Below are positions 13,824 to 19,824 of a DNA stretch of 19,824 nucleotides, piece by piece. Origin of the DNA: Natrialbaceae archaeon Tc-Br11_E2g1 (GTDB lineage Archaea; Halobacteriota; Halobacteria; Halobacteriales; Natrialbaceae); contig LKNC01000013.1 in the NCBI GenBank assembly GCA_001564255.1, positions 1 to 19,824 of the forward strand. Reading direction: 5' to 3'. Position numbers and translations under genes: made by a program. The notes below the pieces were generated by a model, which was given only the letters and a program-made list of their open reading frames with translations, did no database searches and had not been told where the DNA came from. Numbering within the stretch: position 1 is the first letter of the stretch; every line of letters starts with the position of its first letter.

Positions 13824-14612
13824 TTATCCGGTGACCGTCGCCACGTCGTCTTCGTCTCGGCCGGCCTGCCCGACGACGAGCAACAACCGCTCGACGTCGA
13901 GAAGCGGCGTCGTCTCCACCTCGACGTCTCCCCTCTCCGATCGCCCGTCACCGTCCGTCCCCGTTCCGGCGTCGTCGCCGAACGCGTCGTCACGACCTGT
14001 CGGCTCGAACGGCGACCCGTTCTCGCTACCGACGGACGGGGACTCGAGCGTGGATTCGAGTGAGGGGTCGTCCGCGTTCTCGGTCGAAATGACGTCTTCG
14101 ACGTCGACGTCGACGCGTTGTTCGTTTACCACGATGGCACTGATCAACGGGTGATCGAAGACGTTGTCCGGAACGTCCATGGCGCGGATCTCCGCCTGAT
14201 CGAGGTCGTCCTCTTCGTACACCTCGCTTTCGGGGACGGCTTCGATTTCGTCTACCGCGTCGACCCGGAGTGCCGCGGACTGGTCGTCGTCCGGTCGATC
14301 GAGGACCAGGAGTTGCTGTGGGCCCGCCGACTCCTCCGTGGTCGGGAAGTACACCCGGGGGTCGATCACCGCCGTGATCGCTCCTCGCAGGTCGGTCACG
14401 CCATCGACCGCTTCGGGCGATAGCGGGACGTCAGTCACGTCCGACGGAACACCGGTCGTGTTCTTGGCCGCGTCGACGGAGACGGCGAGTCGGTGTTCGC
14501 CGAGCGTTGTGACCACGAACTGTGCCAGTTCTTCCTCGTCGTCCTCCGAGGGGCTCTCCTCTTGCTCTCCGAGGTCGATGCCGAGAACCTTTTCCGGAAG
14601 GTCGGGAGACAT
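13824..14612 (-). CDS. cheW: Chemotaxis adaptor CheW with acidic C-terminal insertion
   Basis: A 262-residue adaptor linking transducers to CheA. Residues about 28-170 match CheW: strand LAQFVVTTLGEHRLAVSVD, then VPLSPEAVDGVTDLRGAITAVIDPRVYF (family form 'vRG.i.pviDl') and LLVLDRPDDDQSAALRVDAV. Typical CheW proteins are about 140-190 residues. Here an acidic low-complexity stretch (about 178-240) separates HPLISAIVVNEQRVDVDVED from a final TTPLLDVERLLLVV, which itself resembles the family's last strand and helix. It is thus either an insertion before the last strand or a partly duplicated end. ATG 14612 lies 46 bases after the lipoprotein gene stop, so the gene may be the last in the tfe transcript. 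Separated by 123 bases from cheY, it is probably not part of the cheY operon. Confidence 0.88.
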   Translation of the reverse strand: MSPDLPEKVLGIDLGEQEESPSEDDEEELAQFVVTTLGEHRLAVSVDAAKNTTGVPSDVTDVPLSPEAVDGVTDLRGAITAVIDPRVYFPTTEESAGPQQLLVLDRPDDDQSAALRVDAVDEIEAVPESEVYEEDDLDQAEIRAMDVPDNVFDHPLISAIVVNEQRVDVDVEDVISTENADDPSLESTLESPSVGSENGSPFEPTGRDDAFGDDAGTGTDGDGRSERGDVEVETTPLLDVERLLLVVGQAGRDEDDVATVTG

Positions 14613-14658
14613 GTTCTCGTTCGTACCTTCTCGCCCACGACCAAAACGTTGACCCCGG

Positions 14659-15432
14659 TTACCGGAGGCCGGGCGGTGGGCCGCGGTCGTCGTCGTCGTC
14701 GGTCTCGACGTCGAGGCCCATCTCCTCGCGTTTCTTCCGAAGACGTTTCATCTGCCGGTAGTAGTAGCCGGCACCGAGACCCCCGACGAACAGGATGACG
14801 GCGGTGGCCCCGTAGAAGATCCGGACGTCTCTCGGGAGGTAGTATCGCAGCGCGACCGTCCCGCCGTTTTCCTCCCAGCTCAGGCGTTCGTGGTCCTCTA
14901 CGATCTCGCGATCGTACCCACCCGGCGCGACGTTGCCGAACAGGAACCCGGAGGTCCGATACCCCTCATCCAGGGTCACCTCGTAGGAGCCCTCGACGTA
15001 GGCGGGCAACTGGAACGTCCGGCTTCCCGCACTCGCGGTAAAGGCGAGCGTCCCGTTGCCGTCCGGGACCCGGATGTCGGTACTCGAACGCCCCTGGTCG
15101 ACCTCGAGGTCCGAGCCAGTGACCTCCGTCCCGTTGGGATACCAGTAGCGAACGGCCTCGACGTCGAGTGCGGTATCCCGGTAGAACGACGACCGATAGA
15201 GTCCGATCTCTTCGGTATCCTCCAGGTCGTAGACCCCACGGAACTCGCCGCTACTGATCAGGCTCACGCCCTCGATGTCGACGACGACGTCCGCCTCGCG
15301 ATCTTTGAGGTCGGCGTACTCCTGCTCGCGATCTAGCTCCTCGTCTGAGATGCCTCCGAAGATCGCAGAACACCCCGCTACCCCGACGAGCGCGAGGACG
15401 GCGACGGTCGCGAGGAGGAGTCGGCGGTTCAT
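14659..15432 (-). CDS. Lipoprotein with C-terminal membrane anchor (resembles DUF5803)
   Basis: A 257-residue protein. I chose ATG 15432 (one base after the upstream stop) because it gives a compact signal peptide, MNRRLL plus a hydrophobic core; GTG 15447 would add five residues and overlap the upstream gene. The lipobox LVGVAGC predicts lipid modification at Cys21. The middle is an acidic, strand-rich extracellular domain with DIEGVSLISSGEFRGVY and VRYWYPNGTEV. A membrane helix lies at about 204-225, followed by a basic stretch (RQMKRLRKKR) and an acidic proline-ending tail in the cytoplasm. The mature protein would be anchored at both ends. It recalls the haloarchaeal family DUF5803 (from memory). 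Function unknown; the operon position between DUF2110 and cheW gives no firm clue. Confidence 0.8.
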   Translation of the reverse strand: MNRRLLLATVAVLALVGVAGCSAIFGGISDEELDREQEYADLKDREADVVVDIEGVSLISSGEFRGVYDLEDTEEIGLYRSSFYRDTALDVEAVRYWYPNGTEVTGSDLEVDQGRSSTDIRVPDGNGTLAFTASAGSRTFQLPAYVEGSYEVTLDEGYRTSGFLFGNVAPGGYDREIVEDHERLSWEENGGTVALRYYLPRDVRIFYGATAVILFVGGLGAGYYYRQMKRLRKKREEMGLDVETDDDDDRGPPPGLR

Positions 15433-15433
15433 A

Positions 15434-16108
15434 CTAGGGGACGACACACCGCAGTTCCGCGGGCAGGTACTCGCCGACGCTCGCGAGCAGACCCGGTGGA
15501 TCGGTATCCTCGGTGCAGATGACGCTTTGTTCGAGCAGGCCGAGCCGTTCGATCGTCACGACGTCACGGGCGTGTCCCGCCCGATTTAGGGTCGCACGGA
15601 CCTCCGCCCGCGTCGCGCTGTTTACGTTCAACCGGCCGTTTTCCCCGCGGGTCCACTCGTAGAGGCGGTCCCGTTCCTCGTCGGCCAATCGGGACGACCC
15701 GTCTTCGCTGTAGACGAACGTCAAGGGCAGGTGCTGGACGAGCCCGAAACGTTCCCGGATCTGGGCCGGCTCGCCGGGACCCAAACCGAGCTCCCCGGCC
15801 GGAATCCGGACCGACTGGCCGGCATCGAGGACGAACCCCTCCTCGTCCCAGCTCTCTAGGGTGCCGACGTACGTTTCACCCTCCTCGAGGTCGGGGACGA
15901 CCTCCCCGAACTCCTCGCGGATGACGTTACGGGCGACGGTGGCGTCGTCCCCCTCGATCGTCACCGACGGGAAGTCGTCGTGGCGAACCCCGACCTCGTA
16001 GGTGACCTCGAGTTCCCCGATCTCGTTTCCCACGAGCGACCGCAGGGAATCGAGCGTTCGGTCCCGGGCATCCCCCTCGACGTAGATCTTCGTTGCGAGG
16101 ACGACCAT
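15434..16108 (-). CDS. DUF2110 family protein
   Basis: A 224-residue conserved archaeal protein. ATG 16108 (MVVLATKIYVEGD) overlaps the tfe stop by one base (TAATG); the longer open frame upstream is Arg-rich shadow of tfe. Visible features are an N-terminal alpha/beta region, a segment about 83-110 (YVGTLESWDEEGFVLDAG) that looks like a small beta-barrel of S1/KOW type, and a C-terminal RLNVNSATRAEVRATLNRAGHARDV region resembling a helix-hairpin or ferredoxin-like fold. This would suit nucleic-acid binding, but that is inference. The tight linkage to tfe suggests a role in transcription or RNA metabolism. The assignment to DUF2110 is from recalled family features and gene context. Confidence 0.7.
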   Translation of the reverse strand: MVVLATKIYVEGDARDRTLDSLRSLVGNEIGELEVTYEVGVRHDDFPSVTIEGDDATVARNVIREEFGEVVPDLEEGETYVGTLESWDEEGFVLDAGQSVRIPAGELGLGPGEPAQIRERFGLVQHLPLTFVYSEDGSSRLADEERDRLYEWTRGENGRLNVNSATRAEVRATLNRAGHARDVVTIERLGLLEQSVICTEDTDPPGLLASVGEYLPAELRCVVP

Positions 16109-16620
16109 TATAGGTTGAGCTCGTTTTCGAGTGCCTCGAGGCGGTCGTCCATCGCGTCGACGAGTCGGTTGTTGTCCATCGACTCGAGTGGCGACCCACA
16201 TTCGGGACACTCGAAGCCAAAGTCCATCGCCTCGCCGAACTCGAATCGGATCGAACAGATCTCACAGAGGTAAAACTCGTGGTTGCGTTCGTACTCCCGA
16301 CGGTCCTCTAAGGCCTCGTGGAGGCGATACATCTCCGATTCCAGGTTCTCCGGGATGTTGTCGTACTCGAACGTCCACAGGTAGGTCAGCCAGCCCGAAT
16401 CCTCGTCTCGCAGCCGCCGGTAGGCGGCCAGGTCGTTCTCGTAGAGAATAAACAGCGCCCGACGGACGTCGTTGAGTTCGAGGTCGAGTTCCTCCGAGAG
16501 CTCCTCGTCGGTCACTTCCCCGTCCGGCGGTGCCGCCGCGACGGGCATCCCCTTCGGACCGACCAGCTCGTGTAAGTACTTCTGGATTACCGGATCCTCG
16601 AGCAGGTCCTCAAAAGCCAT
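16108..16620 (-). CDS. tfe: Transcription initiation factor TFE (TFIIE-alpha homologue)
   Basis: A 170-residue basal transcription factor that helps open the promoter and stabilises the RNA polymerase complex. The winged-helix domain occupies about 1-100 (LLEDPVIQKYLHELVG, LSEELDLELNDVRRALFILYENDLAAYRR). A zinc ribbon follows with Cys119, Cys122, Cys138 and Cys141 (CEIC...CPEC). The length and both domains are normal. ATG 16620 is placed about 27 nt after a TTAATT box, so the mRNA is probably leaderless. It heads a tight set: its stop overlaps the DUF2110 start, the lipoprotein gene follows one base after DUF2110, and cheW lies 46 bases further on. Confidence 0.95.
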   Translation of the reverse strand: MAFEDLLEDPVIQKYLHELVGPKGMPVAAAPPDGEVTDEELSEELDLELNDVRRALFILYENDLAAYRRLRDEDSGWLTYLWTFEYDNIPENLESEMYRLHEALEDRREYERNHEFYLCEICSIRFEFGEAMDFGFECPECGSPLESMDNNRLVDAMDDRLEALENELNL

Positions 16621-16644
16621 TGCCTATCCCTAATGCCATGTAGC

Positions 16645-16650
16645 AATTAA
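16645..16650 (-). promoter_or_regulatory. TATA-like box of tfe
   Basis: TTAATT (inside CTTAATTGC on the - strand) is centred about 27 nt before ATG 16620, the spacing expected for a leaderless haloarchaeal gene. The surrounding 76-base gap after trm56 has no other gene. Confidence 0.5.
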
Positions 16651-16696
16651 GTCTTTTGAGCGACGGCCCCGGCCACCCCATGAGAGTCCGTCGTCG

Positions 16697-17260
16697 TTAT
16701 CGGTTGTGTCCGCACTCGGCGTCGGAATCGACCGGTTCGACCCGTTTCCCGGTCCCCTGTGGGATCACGTTCCGATCGGCGTCCTCCCACTCGGCCTCGA
16801 GTTCCCGTCCCTCGAAGAGTCGGTCGAGAAAGACCGCCAGGCCGGCGACCTCCGAGTGCGGTTGGTTGGTCACGCCGACGTTCCAGTCGGCTTCCTCGTA
16901 GACGTCGAAAGGCACTTTCTCGGCTCCGACGACGATCAAGAGCGGCTGGTCCCGGTGGGCCTCGCGGATCTCCCCTTCGACGTCCTGGACCGGAAGGCCG
17001 TACATCGTCAGGTGGGCGATCTCCCCCGCCCAGTTCCTGACGACCCCTCGAGGCGAGTCGGTGAGTTCGGCCTCGAAGGGGCCGCCAAAGCGGTCGGTGA
17101 TGTCGGAAACGGTCTCCAGGGAGCCGGTGGCGTTGTCGGGGAAGACCACCCGGTCGGCACCGAGTGCCCGGGCGGTGAGCCCGACGTGGGTCGTCATCCG
17201 TTCGTCCCGGCCGGGCCGATGGCCGAGACGGAGAACGACGACCTCGGGCGTCTCGTTCAT
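16697..17260 (-). CDS. trm56: tRNA (cytidine-56 2'-O)-methyltransferase, aTrm56 type
   Basis: A 187-residue SPOUT-superfamily enzyme that adds a 2'-O-methyl to cytidine 56 in the T-loop of archaeal tRNAs, using SAM. Family signatures are clear: VVVLRLGHRPGRDERMTTH at the N-terminus (residues about 7-25) and the knot region LLIVVGAEKVP...ADWNVGVTNQPHSEVAGLAVFLDR. I chose ATG 17260 because the VLRLGHRP motif normally begins within the first ten residues and a CATATG box lies about 25 nt upstream; the open frame extends further but without family features. It is a single gene or loosely linked to tfe, which starts 76 bases after its stop from its own promoter. Confidence 0.92.
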   Translation of the reverse strand: MNETPEVVVLRLGHRPGRDERMTTHVGLTARALGADRVVFPDNATGSLETVSDITDRFGGPFEAELTDSPRGVVRNWAGEIAHLTMYGLPVQDVEGEIREAHRDQPLLIVVGAEKVPFDVYEEADWNVGVTNQPHSEVAGLAVFLDRLFEGRELEAEWEDADRNVIPQGTGKRVEPVDSDAECGHNR

Positions 17261-17282
17261 GCCCGTTCGTTGCCGGGTCTCG

Positions 17283-17288
17283 CATATG
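17283..17288 (-). promoter_or_regulatory. TATA-like box of trm56
   Basis: CATATG in a locally A+T-rich spot (ACATATGCG on the - strand), centred about 25 nt before ATG 17260. This fits a leaderless transcript. Confidence 0.4.
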
Positions 17289-17391
17289 TGGGTTCCGGGT
17301 TCCCGACTGTGACGGCAGTTCACGGTAACCGAGGCGGACGCCGCGGGGTCGTCCTCGAGTCCCCGGTTTCCCGGGTCACGACGATCGTGGA

Positions 17392-17424
17392 GCCCCGAGC
17401 GATTCGATCCGGGGCAGTTGCCCC
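17392..17424. terminator. Two competing hairpins downstream of the aldo-keto reductase gene
   Basis: GCCCCG (17392-17397) can pair with CGGGGC (17410-17415), and GGGGCA (17411-17416) can instead pair with TGCCCC (17419-17424). They share the central G-rich arm, so only one can form. They lie 50-80 bases past the aldo-keto reductase stop in a 213-base gene-free gap. They may mark its 3' end; no T-run follows. Confidence 0.25.
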
Positions 17425-17473
17425 TGCCGTTCGGATCGGGTTCGGCTGGCGGCGTTCGACGTGGGTTCGGGAA

Positions 17474-18292
17474 CTACAGCCCGAGACGCTTCGAGAGCGA
17501 TCCCCACAGTCCACCGCGCAGTTCGAAGACCTCCCGCAGTTGCGCCTCGCCGAGTTCGACCTCGAGTGCGCCGTAGTTCTCCTCGATATGCCGTCGGCTC
17601 GCTGCCTTCGGGATCGCGGCCACCGACGGCTGTGCGAGCAACCACGCCAGGGCCACCTGCGGGGCCGAGGCGTCGTGGCTGTCGCCGATGGCCTCGAGGC
17701 GCTCGTCGCCGATCACGACACCTTCCGCCAGTGGGCTGTAGGCGGTCAGGCAGACCCCCTCGTCGATGCAAAACTCGAGGAGGTCGCCCTGGCCGTGGTA
17801 GGGGTGATACTTCACCTGGTTCGTGACGATCGGCGTCTCCGAGCACTCGATCGCCACCTCGAGTTGCGGGATCGAGAAGTTGCTGACGCCGATGTGCTCG
17901 ACTGCACCCTCTCGTTGCAACTCGTTTACCGCCCCGATCGTCTCCTCGAGTGGGACATTCGACGATGGCGCGTGGAGCAAAAGCAGGTCGACGGTCTCGA
18001 GGCCGAGGCGGCCGAGGCTCGCCCGGGTGCTCTCGTGGACGTCGTCGTAGGCGAGGGCCGAGGAGTGGACTTTGGTGACGACGAACACCTCCTCGCGGGG
18101 AACGTCAGCGGCCTCGAGGGCCTCACCCACGGCGGCTTCGTTGTCGTACAGCTGGGCTGTGTCGACGTGGCGGTAGCCGACCTCGAGGGCGGCCTCGACG
18201 GCCTGTTGGCACTCCTCGCCGGTCATGCGTGCGGTGCCAAAGCCGAGTGCGGGAATCTCGGCTTCGCCGGCGGTGACGATCGGGTCGTGCAC
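17474..18292 (-). CDS. Aldo/keto reductase
   Basis: A 272-residue NADP(H)-dependent oxidoreductase of the aldo/keto reductase family, cytoplasmic, substrate unknown. The catalytic tetrad is complete: Asp44 and Tyr49 (HVDTAQLYDNE), Lys74 (VVTKVHS) and His107 (LLLLHAPSS). The IPALGFGT start, GVSNFSI and AIPKA (phosphate-binding region) segments also fit. I chose GTG 18292 because a TATA-like sequence lies about 28 nt upstream, making it leaderless. TTG 18322 is an alternative that would add ten residues but lies within that box. It is similar in layout to 2,5-diketo-gluconate reductase-like members. It stands alone, 68 bases from the mutase gene. Confidence 0.92.
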   Translation of the reverse strand: MHDPIVTAGEAEIPALGFGTARMTGEECQQAVEAALEVGYRHVDTAQLYDNEAAVGEALEAADVPREEVFVVTKVHSSALAYDDVHESTRASLGRLGLETVDLLLLHAPSSNVPLEETIGAVNELQREGAVEHIGVSNFSIPQLEVAIECSETPIVTNQVKYHPYHGQGDLLEFCIDEGVCLTAYSPLAEGVVIGDERLEAIGDSHDASAPQVALAWLLAQPSVAAIPKAASRRHIEENYGALEVELGEAQLREVFELRGGLWGSLSKRLGL

Positions 18293-18314
18293 ACCACCAG
18301 CTTCACTCGCGGGG

Positions 18315-18325
18315 GTATTCAATAC
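18315..18325 (-). promoter_or_regulatory. Palindromic TATA region of the aldo-keto reductase gene
   Basis: GTATTCAATAC is a perfect 5-bp inverted repeat around a single base and contains the only A+T-rich stretch ahead of the gene. It is centred about 28 nt before GTG 18292. A repressor could overlap the TATA box here, or the symmetry may be chance. Confidence 0.4.
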
Positions 18326-18360
18326 TGACGGGTAGCCGAACCGGACGGTCGGACCGTAGC

Positions 18361-19824
18361 CTACAGCGCGCTTCCGGCCTGGTACTCGCCGAACTCCTCG
18401 CGGAAGACGTTACAGACCTCACCGACGGTGGCGTAGGCTTTCACCGCGTCGATGATGTACGGCATGACGTTTTCCTCACCCCGGGCGGCCGCACGCAGGG
18501 CCTCGAGTTTGGCTTTTGCCTCCTCGTCGTCGCGTTCCGCGCGGGTCGACTCGAGGCGGTCGATCTGGCGGCGTTCGTCCTCCTCGGTGACCTCCTCGAC
18601 GTCCATCTCCGGATCCTCGTCGACCTCGAACTCGTTGACGCCGACGATGATGCGCTCTCCCTTCTCGATCTCCCTCTGGCGCTCGAAGGCGGTGTCCTGG
18701 ATCCGGCGCTGGACCCACTGCTGGTCTATGGCCTCGAGCATACCGCCGCGGTCGTCGACCTCCTCGAGGATTCCGTAGGCCTCTTGCTCGACGTCGTCGG
18801 TGAGGCTCTCGACGTAGTAGCTGCCAGCCAGTGGATCGATCGTGTCGGCCGCGCCGGCTTCGTGAGCGAGGATCTGTTGGGTACGCAGGGCCGTGCGGAC
18901 GGACTGTTCGGTCGGCAGTGCGAGTGCCTCGTCTTTGCCGTTGGTGTGCAGCGACTGGGTCCCGCCGAGGACGGCCGCGAGCGCCTGGTAGGCCACACGG
19001 ACGACGTTGTTTTCGATCTGCTGGGCGGTGAGCATCGAGCCCGCGGTCTGGGTGTGGAACTTGAGCTGTTTGGACTTGGGGTTGTCCGCGTCGAAGCGTT
19101 CTTCCATGATGTCGTGCCACATCCGACGGGCGGCACGGAACTTCGCGACCTCCTCGAAGATGTTGTTGTGTCCGTTGAAGAAAAAGGAGAGCTGGGGGGC
19201 AAAGTCGTCGACGTCCAGGCCGGCGTCGATGGCAGCCTCGACGTACTCGATCCCGTTCCCGAGGGTAAAGGCCAGTTCCTGGGCGGCCGTCGCGCCGGCC
19301 TCGCGGATGTGATACCCGGAGATCGAGATCGTGTTGAAATTCGGGGTCTCTTCGGCACAGAACTCGAAGATGTCCGTGATGATCCGCATCGAGGGCTCCG
19401 GGGGATAGATGTAGGTGTTGCGCGCGGCGTACTCCTTGAGCAGGTCGTTTTGAATCGTCCCGCGAAGCTCCTCGCGGTCGACGCCTTGGCGGTCACCGAC
19501 GGCGATGTAGAGGGCGAGCAACACCGACGCGGGCGCGTTGATCGTCATCGACGTCGAGACCTCATCGAGGGGGATGCTGTCGAAGACGGTCTCCATGTCG
19601 TCGAGCGAATCGATCGCGACCCCGGCCTTGCCGACCTCGCCGGCGGACATCGGGGCGTCGGAATCGTGGCCCATCTGCGTCGGCAGGTCAAACGCCATCG
19701 ACAGTCCCGTCTGGCCCTGGTCGAGCAGGTAGTGAAAGCGTTCGTTCGTGTCCTCGGGGGTCGAGAAGCCGGCGTACTGGCGCATCGTCCACAGCCGACC
19801 GCGGTAGCCGGTCGAGTACACGCC
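18361..19824 (-). CDS. mcmA: Methylmalonyl-CoA mutase, large catalytic subunit (5' end outside window)
   Basis: The last 488 codons or so of a gene that starts beyond the window end. The enzyme interconverts methylmalonyl-CoA and succinyl-CoA with adenosylcobalamin. Family segments include [50 protein letters not shown] (substrate-binding histidine region), [37 protein letters not shown] and [15 protein letters not shown]. The protein ends soon after [26 protein letters not shown], without the B12-binding domain. As in other archaea, the cobalamin domain is therefore expected in a separate small gene, not present here. A charged helical stretch (about 70 residues rich in Glu/Arg) precedes the end. 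Full-length relatives are about 560 residues, so roughly 70 are missing. Confidence 0.95.
   Translation of the reverse strand, partial: GVYSTGYRGRLWTMRQYAGFSTPEDTNERFHYLLDQGQTGLSMAFDLPTQMGHDSDAPMSAGEVGKAGVAIDSLDDMETVFDSIPLDEVSTSMTINAPASVLLALYIAVGDRQGVDREELRGTIQNDLLKEYAARNTYIYPPEPSMRIITDIFEFCAEETPNFNTISISGYHIREAGATAAQELAFTLGNGIEYVEAAIDAGLDVDDFAPQLSFFFNGHNNIFEEVAKFRAARRMWHDIMEERFDADNPKSKQLKFHTQTAGSMLTAQQIENNVVRVAYQALAAVLGGTQSLHTNGKDEALALPTEQSVRTALRTQQILAHEAGAADTIDPLAGSYYVESLTDDVEQEAYGILEEVDDRGGMLEAIDQQWVQRRIQDTAFERQREIEKGERIIVGVNEFEVDEDPEMDVEEVTEEDERRQIDRLESTRAERDDEEAKAKLEALRAAARGEENVMPYIIDAVKAYATVGEVCNVFREEFGEYQAGSAL

Noticed and set aside
16706..18328. A 540-codon open frame on the + strand across trm56 and the aldo-keto reductase
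   Set aside because: It spans two real genes and their gap antisense, has no recognisable domain, and reflects the lack of stops in G+C-rich complementary frames.
1..19824. tRNA, rRNA, insertion sequences, transposases and integrase sites
   Set aside because: I saw no cloverleaf with CCA-type end, rRNA segment, transposase motif or long flanking repeats.

Overview
This window is haloarchaeal (class Halobacteria). The base composition is high in G+C, the proteins are strongly acidic, several genes look leaderless (a TATA-like box 25-30 nt before the start codon), and the genes include an archaeal TFE, an archaeal Trm56-type tRNA methylase, and archaeal chemotaxis proteins. I cannot name the genus from the sequence alone.

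Layout. (1) Positions 1-2807, + strand: the 3' tail of one gene and four complete, translationally coupled genes for small membrane-anchored proteins with type IV pilin-like N-termini. They look like the pseudopilin-like part of an archaeal type IV pilus or secretion cassette whose remainder lies upstream of the window. A perfect 8-bp hairpin (2825-2844) separates them from the convergent next gene. (2) 2849-3880, - strand: a protein with a degenerate HsdR-N/PD-(D/E)XK-like N-terminus. (3) 4010-5860, + strand: a methyl-accepting chemotaxis transducer with two membrane helices and almost no extracellular domain, resembling the sensory-rhodopsin transducers HtrI/HtrII. No opsin gene is present. 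(4) 5861-13700, - strand: a compact operon in the order cheY-cheB-cheA-cheC-cheC(tandem)-cheD-cheR. Most junctions are ATGA-type overlaps. (5) 13824-17260, - strand: trm56, then tfe-DUF2110-lipoprotein-cheW, in which cheW follows a basal transcription factor operon. (6) 17474-18292, - strand: an aldo-keto reductase. (7) 18361 to the window end, - strand: the large catalytic subunit of methylmalonyl-CoA mutase, cut by the window edge.

How the genes work together: the transducer would control the CheA kinase through CheW. CheA phosphorylates CheY (archaellum switch) and CheB. CheR, CheB and CheD adjust transducer methylation and deamidation, and the CheC proteins dephosphorylate CheY-P. The most notable new signal is regulatory. 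The transducer gene and the cheY operon, about 9.7 kb apart and on opposite strands, share an A+T-rich dyad (TTaTCA-N4-TGATAA) followed by TCGAG, exactly eight bases, and TTTAT. This suggests one regulator controls both. Other notable points are the roughly 445-residue acidic, repeat-bearing linker in CheA, loss of most catalytic sites in the CheC proteins, clustering of the normally rare CTAG tetranucleotide in the transducer gene, and a very sequon-rich pilin-like protein.
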